Positions 17,246 to 26,772 of a stretch of DNA of 64,000 nucleotides are shown here, one piece after another (position 1 is the first letter of the stretch; each line of letters begins with the position of its first letter). Under the pieces are notes generated by a model. That model was not told where the DNA came from, did no database searches, and worked only from the letters and a program-made list of their open reading frames with translations. This DNA is from Flagellimonas meridianipacifica. GTDB taxonomy: Bacteria; Bacteroidota; Bacteroidia; Flavobacteriales; Flavobacteriaceae. The position numbers were made by a program, and so were the translations under genes. The DNA is taken from positions 1,488,001 to 1,552,000 of the forward strand of contig NZ_PVYX01000002.1 in assembly GCF_003001695.1 (NCBI RefSeq), written 5' to 3'.

Positions 17246-18163
17246 TTATTTGGGTGAAGCTGGCATGCTATGATTTATCATTTGTTTATAGATTTTAATA
17301 CCATCATCTTTCATTCTCTTGTACAAAGTCAAACCTTTGCCTTCAATATATGAAGGCTGTCCTTCCCAAGTCCATTCTACATAATACTCTCCAAACTTCA
17401 AAGCGTAATCTCCCATATCTATAACTTTGACACTTCTGGTCATTAAAGAATCCTTGGGAACATCCGGGTTGTAATGAGATTCAAAATATTTAGTGATATT
17501 ATCTTTTCCGATAAAGGGTGGGTCATAATATGTCATGTAGGTAGCATCATCTGCATAAGATTTTAATTGTGTTTTGGCATCGCCCTCAAAAACCGCTTCA
17601 TAAGAAAACCTACGCATTTCCTCTATTTCCTTTTCCCACCGCGTTTTGAATTCCATGGTCTCTCTATCTCGAACATCAATCGAGACAAAGTTTACGTTTT
17701 CCGCCTCAAAATAGCTAGAAGCACCCCAGATGTGAGCTATAACCCTTGGGTTCTCACCATCCGAAACCTTCCAATAGGTTGCATATTTTCCATAGTAATC
17801 AAAGTTTTGAGAATCAGGGGTTTTGTACTGGTGCTCAAACGTGCCCAATTCTATAAAGTATTCCCCCAAATCTAAGATTTCAAAAGGTTCTTTGGAATAG
17901 CTAATGGTCTCTGTTTTCGCAAAAAACTGAGTGAAGTATTCCCTTATTTTACCTTTGCCCCATAAAGACTTATGGTATTCTGGTAGCAGGATGGTCTCAT
18001 TATCCATCAAATCGATTGCTTCATTCAGTGATTCTGTCCTTAGCGCCTCTCCAAACTTTTGACTTTGAGACTTTACTTTTTCATAACCTACGTTCTTCTT
18101 TTGCAACGAAAATGCACTAAAGATTGCTGCTAGCAATACTATTGCAACTCTATTTTTCTTCAT
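17246..18163 (-). CDS. exported protein with two NTF2-like (DUF4440/SnoaL) domains
   Basis: A short signal peptide (1-20) is followed by two copies of the NTF2-like fold. The first is at about 28-155 and contains NETILLPEYHKSLWGKGKI; the second is at about 190-303 and contains YADDATYMTYYDPPFIGKD. Both show the conserved acidic D.....P..GKd pattern. It is the middle gene of the trio, 7 bases upstream of the next gene and about 107 bases after the first. The role is unknown; a periplasmic ligand-binding or detoxifying function is only a guess. Confidence 0.82.
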   Translation of the reverse strand: MKKNRVAIVLLAAIFSAFSLQKKNVGYEKVKSQSQKFGEALRTESLNEAIDLMDNETILLPEYHKSLWGKGKIREYFTQFFAKTETISYSKEPFEILDLGEYFIELGTFEHQYKTPDSQNFDYYGKYATYWKVSDGENPRVIAHIWGASSYFEAENVNFVSIDVRDRETMEFKTRWEKEIEEMRRFSYEAVFEGDAKTQLKSYADDATYMTYYDPPFIGKDNITKYFESHYNPDVPKDSLMTRSVKVIDMGDYALKFGEYYVEWTWEGQPSYIEGKGLTLYKRMKDDGIKIYKQMINHSMPASPK

Positions 18164-18270
18164 GGTTGAATTTTTATGACAATGACCTGTTTCGATTTTT
18201 GATTGTTTTAATTGAGTGAAACTATTTGCTTGATGGAAAAAGCTTTTAGAGCTCTAATAACTCGATTCAA

Positions 18271-18759
18271 TCACTCTTCAAAAGGTTGAATTATTTCATG
18301 TATGGTAGCCCATCCGGTGGGGCTTTTATCATATCGCTGTAAAATGACTAGTGTCCTACCTCGGAACACAAATGGGTCATCGCCATTTTTTGGAATCAAT
18401 CGGATACCGAAAAGTATCTGCTTTATTACCAAATCTCCTTTATGTAGAAATAGTTCGTCCTCCTTTTCACCAATAAACTCAAGGTCAAATTGGGCCATGG
18501 TTTCGTTGAGTGCTTCCAAAACAGCTTCACGTCCAACTCTCAAGTTGTTATAGCTCAGTGCCTTCACCACATCTGGATGATGATGCAACTTAATAGTTTC
18601 CAAATCCCCATTTTTAAAAGCCTCTCTGACCGCCTTCCCGGTAGCGGTGATTTGTTTGACTACCACATCGTCTATTGGTTTCTCCTGCGAATAGCAGCAG
18701 AAAAAGCACAACATAAGTAAGGTAATCCAGATTCTTGTATCCGCAAGAAACATTTTCAT
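18271..18759 (-). CDS. small exported NTF2-like (DUF4440/SnoaL) protein
   Basis: This 162-residue protein has a hydrophobic N-terminus (about 9-24, ending CYSQ) and one NTF2-like domain with GDLETIKLHHHPDVV and LRVGREAVLEAL. It starts the minus-strand trio and is divergent, across 233 bases, from the LytS/LytTR genes. Its cysteines (CFFCC) in the signal region could suit lipidation, but no clear lipobox Cys is distinguished. The shared region with the sensor kinase suggests regulation by that system, which is inference. Confidence 0.8.
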   Translation of the reverse strand: MKMFLADTRIWITLLMLCFFCCYSQEKPIDDVVVKQITATGKAVREAFKNGDLETIKLHHHPDVVKALSYNNLRVGREAVLEALNETMAQFDLEFIGEKEDELFLHKGDLVIKQILFGIRLIPKNGDDPFVFRGRTLVILQRYDKSPTGWATIHEIIQPFEE

Positions 18760-18992
18760 GACAGCGTGTTATTGGTTTCTATCAAAGGAAATGGAACCTA
18801 GTACTTCTCAAAAAACATATTGCTGATGGGTTTTAGATAATTGATAAGAAGCTTCAAACTGATGATATCCTGCAAAAACCAAATATCAGTAGCACAAATT
18901 GCCTTTTGTCAATTTTTGATAACCTGACGTCAATTACATCAACCCAAGCGAAAACAAGTCTTTAGTTTTAAGTACTTTTAGGTAAAGTATAG

Positions 18993-20108
18993 TTGGTTTT
19001 GCTAGAAAAGATTAAGTCGGTTTTTGTTCGGTACAAACTGTACCATCTAGTTTTTTGGTTTTTGTACCACTACTTTTGGTGGGCCTTGCAAAGTGGGGCC
19101 GTTGAAGCGGTCAACAATATTTTCTTTTCTCAGTATTCAACCAAATTTGCATTCTACGTGGTAATGCAGGCTTTAGGTGTTTATTTTAACCTCTATTATC
19201 TTATCCCTAGATTCTTACAAAGAGGAAAATATCTGATATATATCCCCGCCTTATTATTGACCATATTGCTCACCTCTTCAGGAATTATTGGTGGCTATTA
19301 TGTAAATGCCTCCATTGTTGGTGTTCCCTTTCAAGAACTGTTTAAGGTGGCCCCTACAGAATTCTTTCAACTATTCAAAAACAACGCATTGCCTTCTACC
19401 CTGGCCAGTATGACCTTGGCTATGAGCATAAAATTGACAAAAAACTGGATTTCTTCAGAAAAGAGACGTAATGAGGTGGAAAAAGAGAATCTGAAAACGG
19501 AGCTGAAGTTTTTACGCTCACAGTACAATCCACATTTTTTGTTCAATACAATTAATTCAATTTTTGTTTTAATCCATAAAAATCAGGATATGGCCTCAGA
19601 TTCGTTGGCCAAATTCTCAGAGCTATTGCGTTACCAATTGTATGAATGTAATGAGCCTGAAATCAGTTTAAGCCAAGAGTTGAACTACCTAAAGAATCAT
19701 ATAGAATTGGAAACGTTGAGACAAGAGTTGTCCAATTTAGACCTGCAAACAGAATTGGATAGTTCCAATACACAAGGTCTCAAAATAGCACCCTTCTTAT
19801 TGATGCCTTTTGTTGAAAACGCATTTAAACATGTTTCACACCACACTGATTCCCGCAATTGGATTCACATCTCCTCACATACCACGAACAATCGGTTACA
19901 GTTAAAGGTTTCAAACAGCAAACCTAAATTATCAGTGACCAAGACGCCTGAATCTTCCGGTCTTGGATTGACAAACGTGAGACGTAGGCTAGAGCTGTTA
20001 TATCCGAATTCGCATAAACTTGAAGTATTGAAAACAAATACTACATACAAGGCCTCTTTAGAAATTACGTTGAAGCAAGAGGTATTGGAAAAAACCAACA
20101 TTGCGTAA
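18993..20108 (+). CDS. LytS-type sensor histidine kinase
   Basis: This sensor of about 370 residues has four membrane helices in the first 140 residues and no separate ligand domain. A linker leads to a His_kinase domain (PF06580) with the phospho-acceptor His at about 181 in NPHFLFNTINS and an ATP-binding region with PFVENAFKH and a GLGLTNVRRRL box. A stop codon lies directly before 18993 and no ATG exists before residue 50, so it must start at TTG 18993 or TTG 18999. Its stop overlaps the regulator's ATG (TAATG). It probably phosphorylates the adjacent LytTR regulator. Confidence 0.92.
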   Translation: MVLLEKIKSVFVRYKLYHLVFWFLYHYFWWALQSGAVEAVNNIFFSQYSTKFAFYVVMQALGVYFNLYYLIPRFLQRGKYLIYIPALLLTILLTSSGIIGGYYVNASIVGVPFQELFKVAPTEFFQLFKNNALPSTLASMTLAMSIKLTKNWISSEKRRNEVEKENLKTELKFLRSQYNPHFLFNTINSIFVLIHKNQDMASDSLAKFSELLRYQLYECNEPEISLSQELNYLKNHIELETLRQELSNLDLQTELDSSNTQGLKIAPFLLMPFVENAFKHVSHHTDSRNWIHISSHTTNNRLQLKVSNSKPKLSVTKTPESSGLGLTNVRRRLELLYPNSHKLEVLKTNTTYKASLEITLKQEVLEKTNIA

Positions 20109-20836
20109 TGGATGTAATCAATTGCATACTAATTGATGACGAACCCTTGGCCCGTGAATGCCTCAGGGATTATATTCAAAAAACGGATTTTTTGAAATTA
20201 TTGGGAGAAGGCACCAATCCCACTCAAATCAATACACTCATGGTGGATAATTCCGTTGATGTGATTTTTTTAGACATTCAGATGCCCATTATGACCGGAT
20301 TGGAATACTTGAAGAACAACCCCCAAAGACCTATGGTCATATTGACTACTGCCTATCCAAGTTATGCTTTGGAAGGTTTTGAGCTTGATGTTTTGGACTA
20401 TTTGGTGAAACCTATCACCTTTAGTAGGTTCCATAAATCAGCTGTAAAAGCAAAAGACTATTTTCAACTTAAGCAAAACAATGCTCCTGAATCCCAGAAA
20501 AAAGAATCAGCAGCATACTTTTTTGTAAAATGTGATAAGGTATATGAAAAAATAAATGTTACCGATTTAGAATTTATACAAGCCCAACAGAATTACATCG
20601 TTTTTCATACCAGCGAAGACAAATACATGACATTAATGCCCTTAAAACGAGTTTGGGACATACTACCAGCCACGGATTTTATTCAAGTCCACAAATCTTT
20701 TATAGTAGCGATAAACAAAATCAGAACGATTGAAAAAACAAGTCTAAAGCTGACACAAGAAACTATTCCGCTCAGTAGAAATTTTAGGGAATCGGTATAT
20801 GAAACGGTTACAAAAAAATCTCTTTTTAAGAATTGA
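20108..20836 (+). CDS. LytTR-family response regulator
   Basis: This 242-residue transcription factor has a receiver domain (3-120) with the phospho-acceptor Asp56 in VIFLDIQMP and the switch lysine in LDYLVKPIT. A LytTR DNA-binding domain (about 145-240) carries FIQAQQNYIVFHT and FIQVHKSFIVAINKI. It is translationally coupled to the LytS-type kinase. LytTR regulators usually activate a few nearby genes, and the best local candidates are the divergent NTF2-like genes. No clear LytTR site could be read. Confidence 0.95.
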   Translation: MDVINCILIDDEPLARECLRDYIQKTDFLKLLGEGTNPTQINTLMVDNSVDVIFLDIQMPIMTGLEYLKNNPQRPMVILTTAYPSYALEGFELDVLDYLVKPITFSRFHKSAVKAKDYFQLKQNNAPESQKKESAAYFFVKCDKVYEKINVTDLEFIQAQQNYIVFHTSEDKYMTLMPLKRVWDILPATDFIQVHKSFIVAINKIRTIEKTSLKLTQETIPLSRNFRESVYETVTKKSLFKN

Positions 20837-20852
20837 TTTCTTAAAAGACTGA

Positions 20853-21449
20853 TTAGTGTCTTGACTCCAAGACTTTAACCACGTCTTCCAAAGAAAACCC
20901 TTTTGCCTTCAATAGTATTAGATAGTGAAACAATAAATCGGCACTTTCATTCAAGAATAGAGAGTCATCGTTATCCTTTGCCTCAATAACGGTTTCCACA
21001 GCCTCCTCTCCCACTTTTTGGGCAATCTTGTTGATACCTTTTCGGAAAAGAGAGGCTACATAGCTCTTTTCATTTTCACTATTTTCCTTACGAGAGGCAA
21101 TAATGCTTTCTAATGTGGACAAAAAACCGAATTCTTGCGAATTGACCTCACCCCAACAGGTATCGGTCCCAGTATGGCAAGTCGGACCTTCTGGTCTCAC
21201 TGTAATTAGCAATGAGTCATTATCACAATCATTTTTAATGTCTACTAAGTGCAAAAAGTTACCACTCTTCTCACCCTTCGTCCATAAGCGTTGCTTGCTT
21301 CTGCTAAAAAAAGTGACTTTTTGGGTTTTCTGGGTAATTTCAACCGCCTCTTGGTTCATGTACCCTAGCATAAGGATATTTTTGGTCCGCGCATCTTGAA
21401 TAATAGCTGGGACCAATCCATCTCCATTTTTGGTAAAGTCTATTTTCAT
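20853..21449 (-). CDS. hisIE: HisIE: phosphoribosyl-AMP cyclohydrolase / phosphoribosyl-ATP pyrophosphatase
   Basis: This bifunctional enzyme catalyses steps two and three of histidine synthesis. The HisI domain (1-100) has VTFFSRSKQRLWTKGEKSGN and the Zn-binding DCDNDSLL...CHTGTDTCW cysteines. The HisE domain (about 110-198) has the KVGEEAVETVIEAKD metal-binding acidic helix. The fusion is usual in many bacteria. It is the last gene of the his operon, with 3 bases between it and hisF, and ends convergent to the LytTR gene. Confidence 0.97.
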   Translation of the reverse strand: MKIDFTKNGDGLVPAIIQDARTKNILMLGYMNQEAVEITQKTQKVTFFSRSKQRLWTKGEKSGNFLHLVDIKNDCDNDSLLITVRPEGPTCHTGTDTCWGEVNSQEFGFLSTLESIIASRKENSENEKSYVASLFRKGINKIAQKVGEEAVETVIEAKDNDDSLFLNESADLLFHYLILLKAKGFSLEDVVKVLESRH

Positions 21450-21452
21450 CTT

Positions 21453-22208
21453 TTACAATCTTACTGGTATTCCTTCTTGCTTCAATTCTTTTTTTAAATC
21501 GGTGATATCTATTTCCTTAAAATGAAATACGCTGGCTGCCAATGCTGCATCTGCCTCACCATCCTTAAAAGTATCTGTAAAATGGCTTACTTCACCGGCA
21601 CCACCTGATGCAATGATTGGGACTTTAAGGCTTCGCGATAATCTTTTCAAAGCTTCATTAGCGAAGCCGTTCTTGGTTCCGTCATGATTCATTGAGGTGA
21701 ATAAAATCTCACCAGCTCCTCTCTCTTCTACTTCATGTGCCCATTCAAACAAATCAATTTCCGTGGGTACTTTGCCTCCAACCAAATGAACCTTCCATTG
21801 ACCATCAATTTGTTTAGCGTCTATAGCCACAACAATACACTGTGAACCAAATTTGGCTACCAACCGATTGATTAGGTCTGGATTTTTCACGGCTGAGGAA
21901 TTAACCGAAACCTTGTCCGCACCATTCTTCAGTAGGATATCGACATCTTCAACCGAACGAATCCCTCCGCCAACAGTAAAAGGAATATTTACCTTTTCCG
22001 CTACGCGATACACTAAATCTGCAAGGGTTTTCCGTTTTTCTTCCGTTGCTGAGATATCCAAGAAAACCAATTCGTCCGCACCTTCCAAGGCATATACTTC
22101 AGCCAACTCTACGGGGTCACCAGCATCCTTTAAATTTACGAAATTGACCCCTTTTACGGTTCTGCCGTCTTTTATATCCAGACAAGGAATAATTCGTTTT
22201 GTTAGCAT
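21453..22208 (-). CDS. hisF: imidazole glycerol phosphate synthase cyclase subunit
   Basis: HisF is the barrel subunit that closes the imidazole ring using ammonia from HisH. The (beta/alpha)8 barrel starts at [20 protein letters not shown], with the catalytic first Asp in CLDIKDG. The second Asp is in [10 protein letters not shown] and phosphate loops are GGGIRS and [11 protein letters not shown]. At 251 residues it is full length. Its partner hisH lies three genes upstream in the same operon. Confidence 0.98.
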   Translation of the reverse strand: MLTKRIIPCLDIKDGRTVKGVNFVNLKDAGDPVELAEVYALEGADELVFLDISATEEKRKTLADLVYRVAEKVNIPFTVGGGIRSVEDVDILLKNGADKVSVNSSAVKNPDLINRLVAKFGSQCIVVAIDAKQIDGQWKVHLVGGKVPTEIDLFEWAHEVEERGAGEILFTSMNHDGTKNGFANEALKRLSRSLKVPIIASGGAGEVSHFTDTFKDGEADAALAASVFHFKEIDITDLKKELKQEGIPVRL

Positions 22209-22214
22209 GTCCCC

Positions 22215-22736
22215 TTACGTATTTTCATTCTTTATGTTCAAATCAATCCCGTCATAAAAGCCAAGTTCTTTGTTGTTCAACAGTTTGGTCCAAAGTGCTA
22301 TTTGACCTGTATGATAGGAGAAGTGTTCAACAACATGAACAATATTTCCAATCCCTGAAAACTCAAACCCTTGAACTTTCCGTTTTCTTAGCAATTCTTG
22401 CGAGTCCGCATCAGCAAAGCTCTGTTTAGCTTTTTCTACGGTACTTTTTAGTTTATCCAAGAGTTCATTTTTGGTAAATCCGGAAACTGTATCAAATTCC
22501 AAATCCCGATTCCTATCATCTTCCAATCCTTGAAGTGAAGCAATGCCATATTGCGTGATGTTGCCACAAAGATGAAGAATTAGATTCCCAATACTGTTGG
22601 TGACAGCATTCGGTTTTTTCCAAATCAGGTCATCTGAAAGTTGGTCAAGACACTTCTTAACCATTCGAAGACTCTCATCCATTCGATAGCTAGCTTGTGA
22701 GATGAATTCCTTTTCAAAATCTTTATGAAACCCCAT
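22215..22736 (-). CDS. DinB-like (DUF1572/DUF664 type) four-helix protein inside the his operon
   Basis: This putative metal-binding four-helix protein has about 173 residues. [12 protein letters not shown] and [18 protein letters not shown] supply the histidines that usually bind a divalent metal in the DinB/YfiT superfamily. Members act as thiol-dependent transferases or are uncharacterised. The preferred ATG at 22736 overlaps the hisA stop by 14 bases, so it is translationally coupled to histidine genes. Nothing shows a role in histidine synthesis. Confidence 0.85.
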   Translation of the reverse strand: MGFHKDFEKEFISQASYRMDESLRMVKKCLDQLSDDLIWKKPNAVTNSIGNLILHLCGNITQYGIASLQGLEDDRNRDLEFDTVSGFTKNELLDKLKSTVEKAKQSFADADSQELLRKRKVQGFEFSGIGNIVHVVEHFSYHTGQIALWTKLLNNKELGFYDGIDLNIKNENT

Positions 22737-23508
22737 TTTCCAAAATATAGTTTTCAAGTTGTTTTAAGCTGATTTTGTTTTCGTAAATCGCTTTTCCAAT
22801 AATAGTCCCTTCGCATCTCAGTTCGGCAAGTTGGCTCAACTCATCATAGTCTGAAATACCTCCACTAGCAATCAAATGTATTCCCAAAACTTCTTCATCT
22901 TCTACCCCACTTCCGGTAATGCGTGTTTCCCACTTTTTGGTTTGTTCCAAAATTTTTCGGTACAAACCAAATGAAGGTCCTTGAAGCATGCCATCTTTGC
23001 TAATGTCAGTACAGATAACATATTTTATTCCCTTTTTCTGAAACCCTTTTATGAAGGGTATTAGCGATATATCTGATTCTTCTTCCCAACCGGAAATTGC
23101 AATTTTTTCATCTTTCGCATCCGCCCCAAGAATAATCTTATCCGCTCCATACTTAGCAATCCAGTTTAAAAACGTATCCTCGTCTTTTACCGCAATACTC
23201 CCTCCAGTGATTTGAGAAGCACCACTTTCAAAAGCTATTCGTAAATCTTCATCGCTTTTAAGACCACCCCCAAAATCTATTTTCAGTTGGGTTTTGGAAG
23301 CAATTTGTTCCAAAACTCTATGGTTCACGATATGTTTTGACTTGGCTCCATCTAAATCAACCAAGTGCAAATATTCAATACCATGGGCTTCAAATGCTTG
23401 GGCAACCTCCAAAGGATTTTCGTTATATATCTTTTTTGTGTCGTAATCTCCTTTGGACAGGCGGACGCACTTTCCTTCGATAATATCTATTGCTGGTATA
23501 ATCCTCAT
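22723..23508 (-). CDS. hisA: HisA: phosphoribosylformimino-5-aminoimidazole carboxamide ribotide isomerase
   Basis: HisA isomerises ProFAR to PRFAR. The barrel begins [22 protein letters not shown] with the catalytic Asp in AIDI, and continues with IDFGGGLKS and [12 protein letters not shown], whose Asp is the second catalytic residue, plus [12 protein letters not shown]. At 261 residues it is slightly long. Its last 14 bases overlap the DinB-like gene, and it starts 2 bases after the GNAT gene. Confidence 0.97.
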   Translation of the reverse strand: MRIIPAIDIIEGKCVRLSKGDYDTKKIYNENPLEVAQAFEAHGIEYLHLVDLDGAKSKHIVNHRVLEQIASKTQLKIDFGGGLKSDEDLRIAFESGASQITGGSIAVKDEDTFLNWIAKYGADKIILGADAKDEKIAISGWEEESDISLIPFIKGFQKKGIKYVICTDISKDGMLQGPSFGLYRKILEQTKKWETRITGSGVEDEEVLGIHLIASGGISDYDELSQLAELRCEGTIIGKAIYENKISLKQLENYILENGVS

Positions 23509-23510
23509 AG

Positions 23511-23936
23511 TTAATCGTATTTCGCATGGTCTTTAGCCATCCACATTGATGAATTACCAACACGGTCAAACCCAAATGGGCGATACATCCCATGCGCATC
23601 TTTCGTTTTCAAAGCAACTGTAAGCACCTTTTTTACTGTGGGATATTTCAAAATGTAACTGACCAAGTCTTTTCCAACTCCCATGCCCCTATATCCATCA
23701 AATATGATTACGTCCATAATATAGGCAAAAACCACCTCGTCGGTAAGGACCCTTGCAAATCCAATCTGCACATTGGTTTCTTTCAAATAAACACCAAAGC
23801 ATAGGCAATTATCAATTGTACTTTGAGTCATTTCCTCTGTTCGGTAGGCACCCCAATAACTGCTTTTAATGGCATGATGTATAGCAGCGAAATCAAGCTT
23901 CTTTTTATCTGTTTCTATGTAAAATTCTGGAATCAC
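23511..23936 (-). CDS. GNAT-family N-acetyltransferase inside the his operon
   Basis: This 141-residue single GNAT domain carries the acetyl-CoA pyrophosphate loop [12 protein letters not shown] near residue 80, followed by the [20 protein letters not shown] segment typical of the fold's end. The start is a GTG overlapping the hisH stop by one base (TAGTG). The position between hisH and hisA is unusual for histidine operons. The acceptor substrate is unknown. Confidence 0.9.
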   Translation of the reverse strand: MIPEFYIETDKKKLDFAAIHHAIKSSYWGAYRTEEMTQSTIDNCLCFGVYLKETNVQIGFARVLTDEVVFAYIMDVIIFDGYRGMGVGKDLVSYILKYPTVKKVLTVALKTKDAHGMYRPFGFDRVGNSSMWMAKDHAKYD

Positions 23937-24517
23937 TATAGTTCTAAAAAATTTTTTAGGATTTGAGAACCAATGGTACTACTCTTTTCCGGGTGGAATT
24001 GAGTACCGTAAAAGTTATCTTTTTTCAACGCAGCACTGTATTCCAAACCATATTCAGAAACTGCAATAGTGTCCTCCGATTTAGGGGCATAGAAACTATG
24101 CACTAAATAGATATGGCTTCGTTCGGGAACCGCCTTGAACAAATTGGATTTAAGTTCTGTAATTTCATTCCATCCTATTTGGGGCACTTTCAAGGCTTCT
24201 GAAAACTTGACCACATCTAAATCAAAAATACCAAGACCCTTTGTATTTCCTTCCTCAGAACTGTTGCACATAAGCTGCATACCCAAACAGATACCCAGGA
24301 CAGGTTGAGTGAGGTTTCTAATAGTATCTTCCAAACCGCTTTCATTGAGTTTGGTCATGGCAGAACTCGCCTCTCCTACTCCAGGAAATATAACCTTGTC
24401 AGCCTCCTCTATTTCATTTGCATCACTACTCAAAACTGCTTCAAAACCCAGACGCTGTATGGCAAACATGATGCTCTGAATGTTACCCGCACCGTAATCG
24501 ATTATGACTATTTTCAT
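23936..24517 (-). CDS. hisH: imidazole glycerol phosphate synthase glutamine amidotransferase subunit
   Basis: HisH hydrolyses glutamine and channels ammonia to HisF. The class I amidotransferase triad is visible: Cys in VLGICLGMQ near residue 78, and His and Glu in TQFHPEKS near 175. The start MKIVIIDYGAGN is the family consensus. At 193 residues it is full length. It is immediately adjacent to the hisB stop and overlaps the GNAT gene by one base. Confidence 0.97.
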   Translation of the reverse strand: MKIVIIDYGAGNIQSIMFAIQRLGFEAVLSSDANEIEEADKVIFPGVGEASSAMTKLNESGLEDTIRNLTQPVLGICLGMQLMCNSSEEGNTKGLGIFDLDVVKFSEALKVPQIGWNEITELKSNLFKAVPERSHIYLVHSFYAPKSEDTIAVSEYGLEYSAALKKDNFYGTQFHPEKSSTIGSQILKNFLEL

Positions 24518-25648
24518 TTATAGCATTCCTTTGGTTGATGGTAAAACCATTTTCTCTGCATCTCTTTTGACAGCCATTTTGATAGATTTTGCAAAAGCCT
24601 TAAAAATAGCTTCAATTTTGTGGTGTTCATTGGTACCTTCCACCTTGATATTTAAGTTGGCCTTGGCACCATCAGTAAAAGATTTGAAGAAATGATGGAA
24701 CATTTCTGTGGGCATGTCTCCAATCTTTTCCCGATTGAACTGTGCATCCCAGACTAACCAGTTTCTTCCACCAAAATCCAAAGCCACTTGCGCCAAGCAA
24801 TCATCCATGGGAAGGCTGAAACCGTAGCGTTCCATTCCCAACTTATCACCAAGGGCTTTAGAAAAAACTTCACCTAAAGCAATAGCAGTATCTTCTATCG
24901 TATGGTGCTCGTCCACTTCCAAATCGCCATCAACTTTAATCTTTAAATCCAATTGTCCATGTCTGGCCAATTGGTCCAACATATGGTCAAAGAAAGATAG
25001 ACCCGTATCAATATCACTTTTACCCGTCCCATCTAGGTCCAATTCAATTAAAATATCGGTTTCATTGGTTTTACGAGAAATCACTGCCGTTCTATTTTCC
25101 AGTTTCAAAAACTCGTATATTCTCTGCCATTCATTGCTTTCCAATGCTATATATTCGTCCAGTTCTTCCCTTTTTACAGTGATTTCATTGGTTCCCAAAT
25201 GGGTTTCATCGTTAATAAAAATCCCTTTTGCCCCCAAATTCTTAGCCAATTCGATATCCGTCAATCTGTCCCCAATCACAAAGGAGTTTGCTAAATCATA
25301 TTCATCCGAAAAATAAGATGTCAACAGTCCCGTGCCTGGTTTACGCGTATTCGCATTGTCCTTTGGAAAGGTCCTATCGATGAAAACTTCATCAAAAACA
25401 ACCCCTTCATTTTCAAATGACTTTAAAATGAAATTATGTACTGGCCAAAAGGTATCTTCCGGAAAAATATTGGTGCCTAGCCCATCTTGATTGGTTATCA
25501 TAACCAATTCAAAATCCAGTTCCTTGGCAATCTTGCTCAAGTAGGTGAACACTTTGGGATAGAAAACCATCTTTTCGAACGAATCTATCTGTTCATCAGC
25601 AGTTTCTTTGATGATGGTGCCATCTCTATCTATAAAAAGTACTTTCTT
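24518..25648 (-). CDS. hisB: HisB: histidinol-phosphatase / imidazoleglycerol-phosphate dehydratase
   Basis: This bifunctional enzyme has about 376 residues. The N-terminal HAD phosphatase domain begins [15 protein letters not shown], with the DxD nucleophile pair. The C-terminal dehydratase domain has [13 protein letters not shown] and [16 protein letters not shown], whose histidines bind manganese, and a second HHFFKSF and [11 protein letters not shown] set. The ATG at 25648 is chosen. The open frame continues 12 codons upstream, but those codons translate the dispersed repeat element (MLKQVQHDK) and are not part of the family's N-terminus. Confidence 0.96.
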   Translation of the reverse strand, partial: KKVLFIDRDGTIIKETADEQIDSFEKMVFYPKVFTYLSKIAKELDFELVMITNQDGLGTNIFPEDTFWPVHNFILKSFENEGVVFDEVFIDRTFPKDNANTRKPGTGLLTSYFSDEYDLANSFVIGDRLTDIELAKNLGAKGIFINDETHLGTNEITVKREELDEYIALESNEWQRIYEFLKLENRTAVISRKTNETDILIELDLDGTGKSDIDTGLSFFDHMLDQLARHGQLDLKIKVDGDLEVDEHHTIEDTAIALGEVFSKALGDKLGMERYGFSLPMDDCLAQVALDFGGRNWLVWDAQFNREKIGDMPTEMFHHFFKSFTDGAKANLNIKVEGTNEHHKIEAIFKAFAKSIKMAVKRDAEKMVLPSTKGML

Positions 25649-25660
25649 CATATCCATTTT

Positions 25661-25720
25661 GTCATGCTGAACTTGTTTCAGCATCTTTTTAGTGAGACCC
25701 TGAAATGAATTCAGGGTGAC
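25661..25720. repeat. dispersed double-hairpin repeat between hisC and hisB
   Basis: Two perfect 8-bp stems with 5-base loops stand side by side: ATGCTGAA/TTCAGCAT at 25664-25684 and ACCCTGAA/TTCAGGGT at 25697-25717. The outer ends (GTCATGCTGAA and TTCAGGGTGAC) are near-inverted copies, making one imperfect 60-base palindrome. On one strand it reads MLKQVQHD, a peptide I know as a recurring spurious translation from repeats in many Bacteroidetes and alphaproteobacterial genomes. It supplies the hisC stop codon and lies in the hisC-hisB gap. I see only one copy in this window. Confidence 0.75.
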
Positions 25721-26772
25721 GAAATTTTCGTTAAAACTTCAATCAATTTCTTGTTTTCATCAGGTGTGCCTACTGTGAACCGCAAAGTATTGTCGCACAA
25801 GGGCTGCGAGCTCCTGTTTCGCACTACTACATTCAAGCCCAATAATTGTTTATACCGTTTTTCAGCATCATCAACCTTTGCCAATACAAAATTGGCATCC
25901 GTTGGATATACCTTTTCTATAAACCCCAGCCTCTGAAGTTCTTTAATCAGAATTTCCCTTTCTTTCAGAATCTTACTCACTTCCGAAGTGACTGCATCAT
26001 TATCATCTACACGTGATAAAGCTTTTTGCTGAGTAAGTTCGTTAACATTGTACGGAGGTTTGATTTTATTCAGTATTTGAATGATTTCATCGGAAGCATA
26101 ACAAATACCTAATCTAATTCCCGCCATCCCATACGCTTTCGATAGCGTTTGCGTAACCACCAAATTCGGAAAATCCGACAATCTTAAAAGCCAGCTATTA
26201 TGTTCTGAGAAATCAATATAGGCTTCATCAATGACCACCAAACCATTAAAACCATTTAGAATAGCTTCTATTTTGGAGGAAGAAAAACTATTTCCTGTGG
26301 GATTGTTCGGAGAGCATAAAAAGACCATTTTGGTTTTCAGGTCTATTGTTTCTAGGATTTTGTCAACATCGGGTTCAAAATCTTCGGTTAGTAAAACCTC
26401 TTTGTTTTCCACTGCGTTGATTCCAGACAAAACTTTGTACATTCCGTAAGTTGGTGGCAAAGTGACAACATTGTCCATTCCAGGCTCGCAAAAGGCTCTG
26501 AACAACAAATCCAAGACTTCGTCACTACCGTTCCCTAAAAGTATATTCTGCTCGGAAACGTTTTTCTGGTTAGCTAAAACTGTCTTAAGTGTTCTTTGCT
26601 GCGGGTCTGGATATCGATTTACTCCATTCTCATAGGGATTTTCATTGGCATCCAAGAAAATCATCGCAGTACCATCGGAAACATATTCATCCCTAGCCGA
26701 AGAATAGGGTTTTAGTCCTTTTACCGACTCTCGGACAAAATCATCAATGTTGAACTTATCGGTTACTTTCAT
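25711..26772 (-). CDS. hisC: histidinol-phosphate aminotransferase
   Basis: HisC transfers the amino group to imidazole-acetol phosphate. This fold-type I PLP enzyme shows [15 protein letters not shown] near residue 47, CSPNNPTGN near 155, VIDEAYIDF near 180 and the PLP-lysine segment [16 protein letters not shown] near 208. At 353 residues it is full length. The start overlaps the hisD stop by 4 bases (ATGA). The last codons and stop (Ser-Pro-stop) fall in the repeat element, so the present C-terminus may have been set by insertion of that element. Confidence 0.97.
   Translation of the reverse strand: MKVTDKFNIDDFVRESVKGLKPYSSARDEYVSDGTAMIFLDANENPYENGVNRYPDPQQRTLKTVLANQKNVSEQNILLGNGSDEVLDLLFRAFCEPGMDNVVTLPPTYGMYKVLSGINAVENKEVLLTEDFEPDVDKILETIDLKTKMVFLCSPNNPTGNSFSSSKIEAILNGFNGLVVIDEAYIDFSEHNSWLLRLSDFPNLVVTQTLSKAYGMAGIRLGICYASDEIIQILNKIKPPYNVNELTQQKALSRVDDNDAVTSEVSKILKEREILIKELQRLGFIEKVYPTDANFVLAKVDDAEKRYKQLLGLNVVVRNRSSQPLCDNTLRFTVGTPDENKKLIEVLTKISSP

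Noticed and set aside
18925..18932. TGACGTCA palindrome as a LytTR or CRP-type operator
   Set aside because: It is one short palindrome without the direct-repeat layout of LytTR sites, so support is too weak.
25649..25684. N-terminal extension [12 protein letters not shown] on HisB
   Set aside because: These codons translate the dispersed repeat; the HisB family begins at [11 protein letters not shown].
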